Of a stretch of DNA of 64,000 bases, positions 57,133-64,000 are shown in pieces. Within the stretch, counting starts at the first letter, position 1; the number at the start of each line of letters is the position of its first letter. Both the position numbers and the translations under genes were made by a program. Source of the stretch: Halichondria panicea (Eukaryota; Porifera; Demospongiae; Suberitida; Halichondriidae); contig NC_087384.1 of assembly GCF_963675165.1 (NCBI RefSeq), positions 279,001 to 343,000 of the forward strand. Direction: 5' to 3'. The notes beneath the pieces were generated by a model that searched no databases, was not told the DNA's origin, and saw only the letters and a list, made by a program, of their open reading frames with translations.

Positions 57133-58928
57133 CTATGCAATAGTAGAGTCATTGATCGATCGTTTTGCAATAGAATATATATACTTCATTTCTTCTTTGA
57201 GACGTTTGTTTTCTTCCGTTAACTCCTCAACTTTCCTCTCAGCCTCGAGCCTTCTTTTCCTAGAATCCAGAAGGTGCTGCTCTAGACTATTCAACAGGTC
57301 TTCAGGGTCACTTGGTATGCTAACATTTTCTTCAATATCTTCATCTGTACTATCTTCATTCGTTTCGAAATTTTCGATATCAATGATGGGGACTTCTGGT
57401 TGGTCAGTTTCAACTGACGAGGCAGAGTTTTGCTGATCAACTGGAGGTAATCTGTGAGCAATGATGCAACACACATTAATATCTGTAAATTGATGGGCAT
57501 TACTTACATTGTGTACTGCTCAGGACATTTCTTCAGAAAAGCTGCCAAAATCTTTCTCATATTTACTGCCCTGCGCTCTAAGAAAAATTTATATGACAGA
57601 TTTTGCAAAATCTATATACTAGGCTCATACCAGACGAAGAAAACAGCACATCTTTTGGCCACCAACTTGGACAGTTCTCACTCTTATAGATTTCTTTGCT
57701 GTTGCCACCCTTCACATCTGCATTATTATCTATAGCTAGCTAGATCAGGTAGGAAATAGACTCAGAAGCTTACGGGTAGGGTTCACAATGTGTGAAATGG
57801 TGCTACGAAGAGCTATTCCAGTGTATTCATTAACATCAGAGCTTGGAAGAACTATCTTTGAGTCTGCCATTATCTTGGCTTTCTTTGTACCAATGAGTGA
57901 GTCTTTTAGTAGATTAGTTCTAACGGTCGAGGCAGAGTTTTGCTGATCAACTGGAGGCGATCTGTGAGCAATGATGCAACACACATTAATATGATGGGCA
58001 TTACTTACAATGTGTACTGCTCAGGACATTTCTCCAAGAAAGCTGCCAGTACTTTTGTCCGGTGTACAGCAATGATACCATTCGCGACGGCCTTGGGCCC
58101 TAAATAATAATTTAATGACATGTATGATAATATGCGTATATATATATATATACAACTACCTGTGTGCTTTTGACCACATACCTTTCAAAGGAGAAAATGC
58201 CACATCATTTGGCCACCAACTTGGACGATTGTCACTCGTGTAGACGGCATTGGCCTTCCGACGACCTACGACAAAACTTAAAAAATATTTTCAGCTTATG
58301 CAAAATAGAATCATACCTTCAGGGTTTACAATATGTGAAATAACTCTACAAACAGTGCTCATATAGTATTCCCTAGCATCAGAACTTGGAAGAACTATCT
58401 TTGCACCAACTGCAGGGTCTTCTGGTTGGTCAGTTTCAACTGTCGAGACAGAGTTTTGCTGATCAACTGGAGGTGATCTGTGAGCAATGATGCAACACAC
58501 ATTAATATCTGTAAGAGCGTGACTTTCCACACTTACATTATGTACTGGTCAGGACATTTCTCCAAAAAAGCTGCTAATACTTTTCTCCGTTTTATAGCAG
58601 TGATACCATTCGCGATAGCCTTGGGTCCTAAAACACAACAAAATATACGAACTACAATTCAAATTCTATTATAGACTGAGTGCTTCTGACCATACCATTC
58701 AATGGGGAAAACACCACATCTTTCGGCCACCAATTTGGACGATTGTCACTTGTGTAAAAGTATCTTGTTGTCTGACCTACACAGAAAACTTAAAAAGTCA
58801 ACATTTGGGTTGTAGATCAGAATCATACTTTTAGGGTTCACAATACGCGAAATTGTTGTCTGAAGAATGTTTGCAGAATATTCCTCAACATCAGAACTTG
58901 GAAGAACTATCTTTGAGCCTTGCATCAT
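57133..58928 (-). CDS. Unrecognised modular protein: three WWP/RRKVL modules plus coiled coil
   Basis: I do not recognise a named family. It starts MMQGSKIVLPSSDVEEY at 58928. A set of exons repeats three times: (a) SKIVLPSSD..EY...ISHIVNP, (b) YTSDNRPNWWPKDVVFSPL, (c) AIANGITAIKRRKVLAAFLE plus KCPDQY, joined by a linker SPPVDQQNS. Module positions are about 58928-58545, 58480-58020 and 57960-57500. The last exon (57133 to about 57455) has an acidic stretch (NEDSTDEDIEENV) and a coiled coil (LEAERKVEELTEENKRLKEE), ending INDSTIA-stop. The conserved aromatic b motif and basic c motif suggest a DNA- or protein-binding fold of about 110 residues, repeated by exon-set duplication with kept intron phase. 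The coiled coil suggests dimers. Cellular role unknown; nuclear is a guess. Confidence 0.7.
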
Positions 58929-59177
58929 CTTATCTTCTACTTTTCAAAGCCATATGGATTTGGTACTAATCGTTACAGGGAAAAGCTTTGAATAGGCAAC
59001 AGCAAGCCTCACTTGATAGCTATAGCCACGGCAGTTAAAGTACTGCACAATTCAGCCCAGACCACCCTAGTGGCAGCAAATAAGCATACACACCAAGTTG
59101 AATACTGTAAAGAAATACTATACACAAAAGAAAGTGAACAAACTATCAAGTTCAATTTGTTGGTATGAGGGACTAAA

Positions 59178-59987
59178 CTAGTGATGGAGTTGTGATCGTT
59201 TCACAATAGAACCTATACTCTTCATTTCTTCTTTGAGACGTTTGTTTTCTTCCGTCAGCTCCTCAACTTTCCTCTCAGCCTCGAGCCTTCTCTTCCTAGA
59301 ATCCAAAAGGTGCTGCTCTAGACTATTCAACAGGTCTTCAGGGTCAATTGGTATGCTAACATTTCCTTCAATATCTTCGTCTGTACTATCTTCATTCGTT
59401 TCGACATCAACAATGGTGTCTTCTGGTTGGTCAGTTTCAACGGTCGAGGGAGAGTTTCACTGATCAACTGGAGGTGATCTGTGAGCAACATACATTAATA
59501 TCTTTAAACAGATGGGCATTACTTACATTGTGTACTGGTCAGAACATTTCTTCAGAAAAGCTGTCAGTACTTTTCTCCTGCCTTTAGCTTTCATATCTGT
59601 AAAATAGAAAATGAACTTGAGGCAGTTCTATAGACCTCCCAGAGTCTCTATCTTGAGTCAATGTAGAATATTGTTTCTTCAGTAAAACAGTGATGTTTAA
59701 AAATGATATAAATACTCTACGTATAATTATACTGAATGCTGTGTATACCTTCCGCCCTAATGAATGGTACATCAGTCGGCCACCAGCTGGGACAATTAGC
59801 GTTGGAGTATATGAAGTTTCACCCTGCAAAAACATTCATGTTAGTGGTTTATAAGACAATACAAACGACTTGCTTTGGGGATTTAAATTCTTTCGAATTA
59901 GCCAAATGAGACTAGATTGAGAGTAGTCATTTGCACAAGAGCTGGGTAGGATAAGCTTTGGGCTTGCATGTTGTGCAGCAGTGCTGA

Positions 59988-59988
<1 letters not shown>
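59178..59988 (-). pseudogene. Broken copy of the WWP-module gene (3' half)
   Basis: It holds the linker start, the exon with ANCPSWWPTDVPFIRAE (about 59757-59830), an RRKVLTAFLKKCSDQY exon (about 59530-59600) and the coiled-coil exon ending at 59178. The linker exon reads PPVDQ then TGA where the intact gene has CAA, an in-frame stop near 59460. Upstream (59988) the copy breaks off into the displaced SH3 segment. It could still be expressed in part, but is most likely dead. Confidence 0.65.
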
Positions 59989-61751
<1,763 letters not shown>

Positions 61752-62137
61752 TATGTACTGGTCAGGACATTTCTCCAAAAAAATTGCTAATACTTTTCTC
61801 CGTTTTATAGCAGTGATACCATTCGCGATAGCCTTGGGCCCTAAAACACACAACAAAATACACCTTACATGTGAACTACAATTCTATTATAGACTGAGTG
61901 CTTCTGACCATATCATTCAATGGGGCACATCTTTCGGCCACCAATTTGGACGATTGTCACTTGTGTAAAAGTATCTTGTTGTCTGACCTACAAAAAACTT
62001 AAAAAGTCAACATTTGGGTTGTAGATCAGAATCATACTTTTAGGGTTCACAATACGCGAAATTGTTGTCTGAAGAATGTTTGCAGAGTATTCCTCAACAT
62101 CAGAACTTGGAAGAACTATCTTTGAGCCTTGTATCAT
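61752..62137 (-). pseudogene. Broken copy of the WWP-module gene (first module only)
   Basis: It matches 58538-58925: start MIQGSKIVLPSSDVEEY at 62137, then RPNWWPKDV and KRRKVLAIFLEKCPDQY exons. After PKDV several bases are missing and the donor is AT instead of GT. The gene then runs into the displaced SH3 fragment at 61751. No C-terminus. Confidence 0.75.
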
Positions 62138-62384
62138 CTTATCTTCTACTTTTCAAAGCCATATGGACTTGGTACTAATCGTTACAGGGAAAAGCTTTGA
62201 ATAGGCAACAGCAAGCCTCACTTGATAGCTAGCCATGGCAGTTAAAGACTGCACAATTCAGCCCAGACCACCCTAGTGGCAGCAAATAAGCATACACACC
62301 AAGTTGAATACTGTAAAGGAATACTATACACAAAAGAAAGTGAACAAACTATCAAGTTCAATTTGTTGGTATGAGGGACTAAAC

Positions 62385-63618
62385 TAGTGATGGAGTCGTG
62401 ATCGTTTCACAATAGAACCTATACTCTTCATTTCTTTTCTGAGACGTTTGTTTTCCGGCTTCCGTCAGCTCCTCAATTTCCTCTCAGCCTCGAGCCTTCT
62501 TTTCCTAGAATCCAGAAGGTGCTGCTCTAGACTATTTAACAGTCTTCAGGGTCAATTGGTATGCTAGCATTTTCTTCAATATCTTCATTTGGACTATCTT
62601 CATTCGTTTCGACGTCAACGATGGTGTCTTCTGGTTGGTCAGTTTCAACCGTCGAGGCAGAGTTTCAGGGTCTCTATCTTGAGTCAGTGTAGAATATTTG
62701 TACTCTTTAAGTAAAACAGTGTGACATTTTAACACATCAGTTATGTTATACTGTACCTACAAACAAACTGTACATTCCGCCCTAATGAATGTCCCATCAG
62801 TCGGTCACCAGCTGGGACAATTAGCACTGGAGTATATGAAGAAGTGTCGTCCTGCAAAAGAATTCTGTCAGTGGTTATAGGACAACACAAACAACTTAAG
62901 TTGGGGATTTAAAATTGTTTGAATTAGCAAAATGAGATGATGTTGATAATACAAGAGCTGGGTAGTTGGGCTTGCATGTTGTGCAGCAGTGCTGATTGTG
63001 GCTCCAACTGATTGAGTACGATTAGCTCCAGTAGGTGGTGTTTGGTTCATTCCTACAGGCTCTTCTTGATCACTTTCAGAGGAACTTTGTGGGCTGACTT
63101 CTCTTACTGGTTGCTTATCACCAACAAGTGGGGAAGAGGTGGGATTGAGTAGCCGTTTCCTGGGAGATCTGTGAGGAAAAGGGTATAATCAAATACATCA
63201 ATTTGCATAAAACTTACATTGTGTACTGCTCAGGACATTTCTCCAAGAAAGTTGCCAATACCTTTCTCTGTTGTACAGCAGTGATACCATTCATGACAGC
63301 CTTGGGTCCTAAAGAAAACAACAACACAATGTAATGACACGCGTGATAATGCATGCGTATCTACTGTTAGCCTTTGTGCTTCTGACCATATACCTTGCAA
63401 AGGGGAAAACACCACATCATTTGGCCATCAATTTTCTCACTCCTGTAGGCCGTCCTAGCTACCTACTAAAAATGTTCAGCTTATATCTGCAAAATATAAT
63501 CATACCTTTAGGGTTCACAATAAAAATTATGTGAAAATTAATGATGGTATAAACAGTGCTTATAATTATAATATTCCTCAACATCAGAGCTTGGAACTAT
63601 CTTTGAGCCTGGCATCAT
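62385..63618 (-). pseudogene. Degenerate WWP-module gene copy
   Basis: The start MMPGSKIVPSSDVEEYY is at 63618, but stops follow after LYHH. The WWP exon near 63400-63460 has lost part of the DNRPSWW stretch. The QRKVLATFLEKCPEQY exon (about 63215-63310) is intact. A Ser/Pro-rich linker exon (about 62910-63175, SSPLVGDKQPVREVSPQSSS) is present, a remnant of which is also seen at 59930-59988. NCPSWWPTDVP-like sequence follows, then a coiled-coil exon with a stop created near 62545 (GAC TGT TAA). An RRKVL exon is deleted relative to 59470-59640. It looks dead overall. Confidence 0.65.
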
Positions 63619-63911
63619 CTTGTTCAAGCCATGTGGACTTGGTATTAATTGTTATAGGGAAAAGATTTGACAACAAGAGAGGAGGATTCTCATTATTATG
63701 CCATATGGCCATAGGACTTTCCCTTATTGCAGCCATACTTCTTGTACCAGCCACACAATTTACATTGCACAAGTTGAATCATGAGTGAACGTACATGTAA
63801 CATAAGAATGACAGAAAAGATGAACACAATGAGAGATATAATTATAAATGAGATTATGAATACAATGACATCATACGAATCATAAACACAAATAACAATG
63901 GGGAGATAGCT

Positions 63912-64000
63912 ACACATTAGTATAGAGTCATTATTCATTGTTTCCCTTCATTTCTTTTCTGAGACGTTCGTTTTCTTTCGTCAGCTCCTCAACTTTCCTC
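63912..64000 (-). CDS. 3' end of a further WWP-module gene copy (cut by window edge)
   Basis: The minus strand reads RKVEELTKENERLRKEMKGN then NE-stop, the coiled-coil end of the family, with differences from the 57133 gene. The rest lies beyond the window, so intactness is unknown. Confidence 0.6.

Overview
The window looks like nuclear DNA of an invertebrate animal, most consistent with a sponge. Genes are spliced with short GT-AG introns (often 50-100 bases), intergenic gaps are only about 180-260 bases, and the gene set is animal-like: an axonemal dynein heavy chain, a PX/multi-SH3 adaptor of the TKS/p47phox type, and an ASPH-like hydroxylase. The sponge assignment is an inference from gene style, not a proof.

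Layout from left to right. 1-3541 (-): two head-to-tail copies of a secreted M14 zinc carboxypeptidase, the first cut by the window edge. 3765-5568 (+): a GLOD4-like glyoxalase-fold protein. 5746-42073 (-): one huge gene of about 63 exons for an inner-arm axonemal dynein heavy chain, closest to DNAH10. 42257-43279 (+): an intronless ASPH/ASPHD-type 2-oxoglutarate hydroxylase. 43554-50197 (-): a PX domain plus five SH3 domains. 50847-52745 (-): a rhomboid-like membrane protein that lacks the usual catalytic His. 52966-55501 (+): GPN3, a GPN-loop GTPase. 55697-56830 (-): an intronless DEDDh exonuclease. 57133-64000 (-): a cluster of an unrecognised modular gene family ('WWP module', basic RRKVL module and a C-terminal coiled coil), with one intact-looking member followed by broken copies. 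A displaced genomic piece of the PX-SH3 gene is lodged among them.

The most remarkable part is the 7.7-kb dynein intron at 21664-29369, placed just before the exon carrying the AAA1 P-loop. It holds two tandem copies of a roughly 3.26-kb unit on the opposite strand. Each unit has an array of 54-base repeats, most carrying a CACGTG E-box, then a TATA-like box, a small gene for a secreted 159-residue protein, a hairpin, and a TIR element of about 600 bases. The two proteins are nearly identical in signal and pro-region. In the C-terminal ten-cysteine domain they differ at many codons, and every difference there changes the amino acid. That is the pattern of a secreted peptide family under diversifying selection.

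The introns also hold a tRNA-Ser(AGA) gene, a tRNA-derived tandem dimer, several foldback or TIR elements (some nested), and many micro- and minisatellites. Three gene pairs diverge from gaps of about 180-225 bases that may act as shared promoters: carboxypeptidase/GLOD4, dynein/ASPH-like, and rhomboid-like/GPN3.
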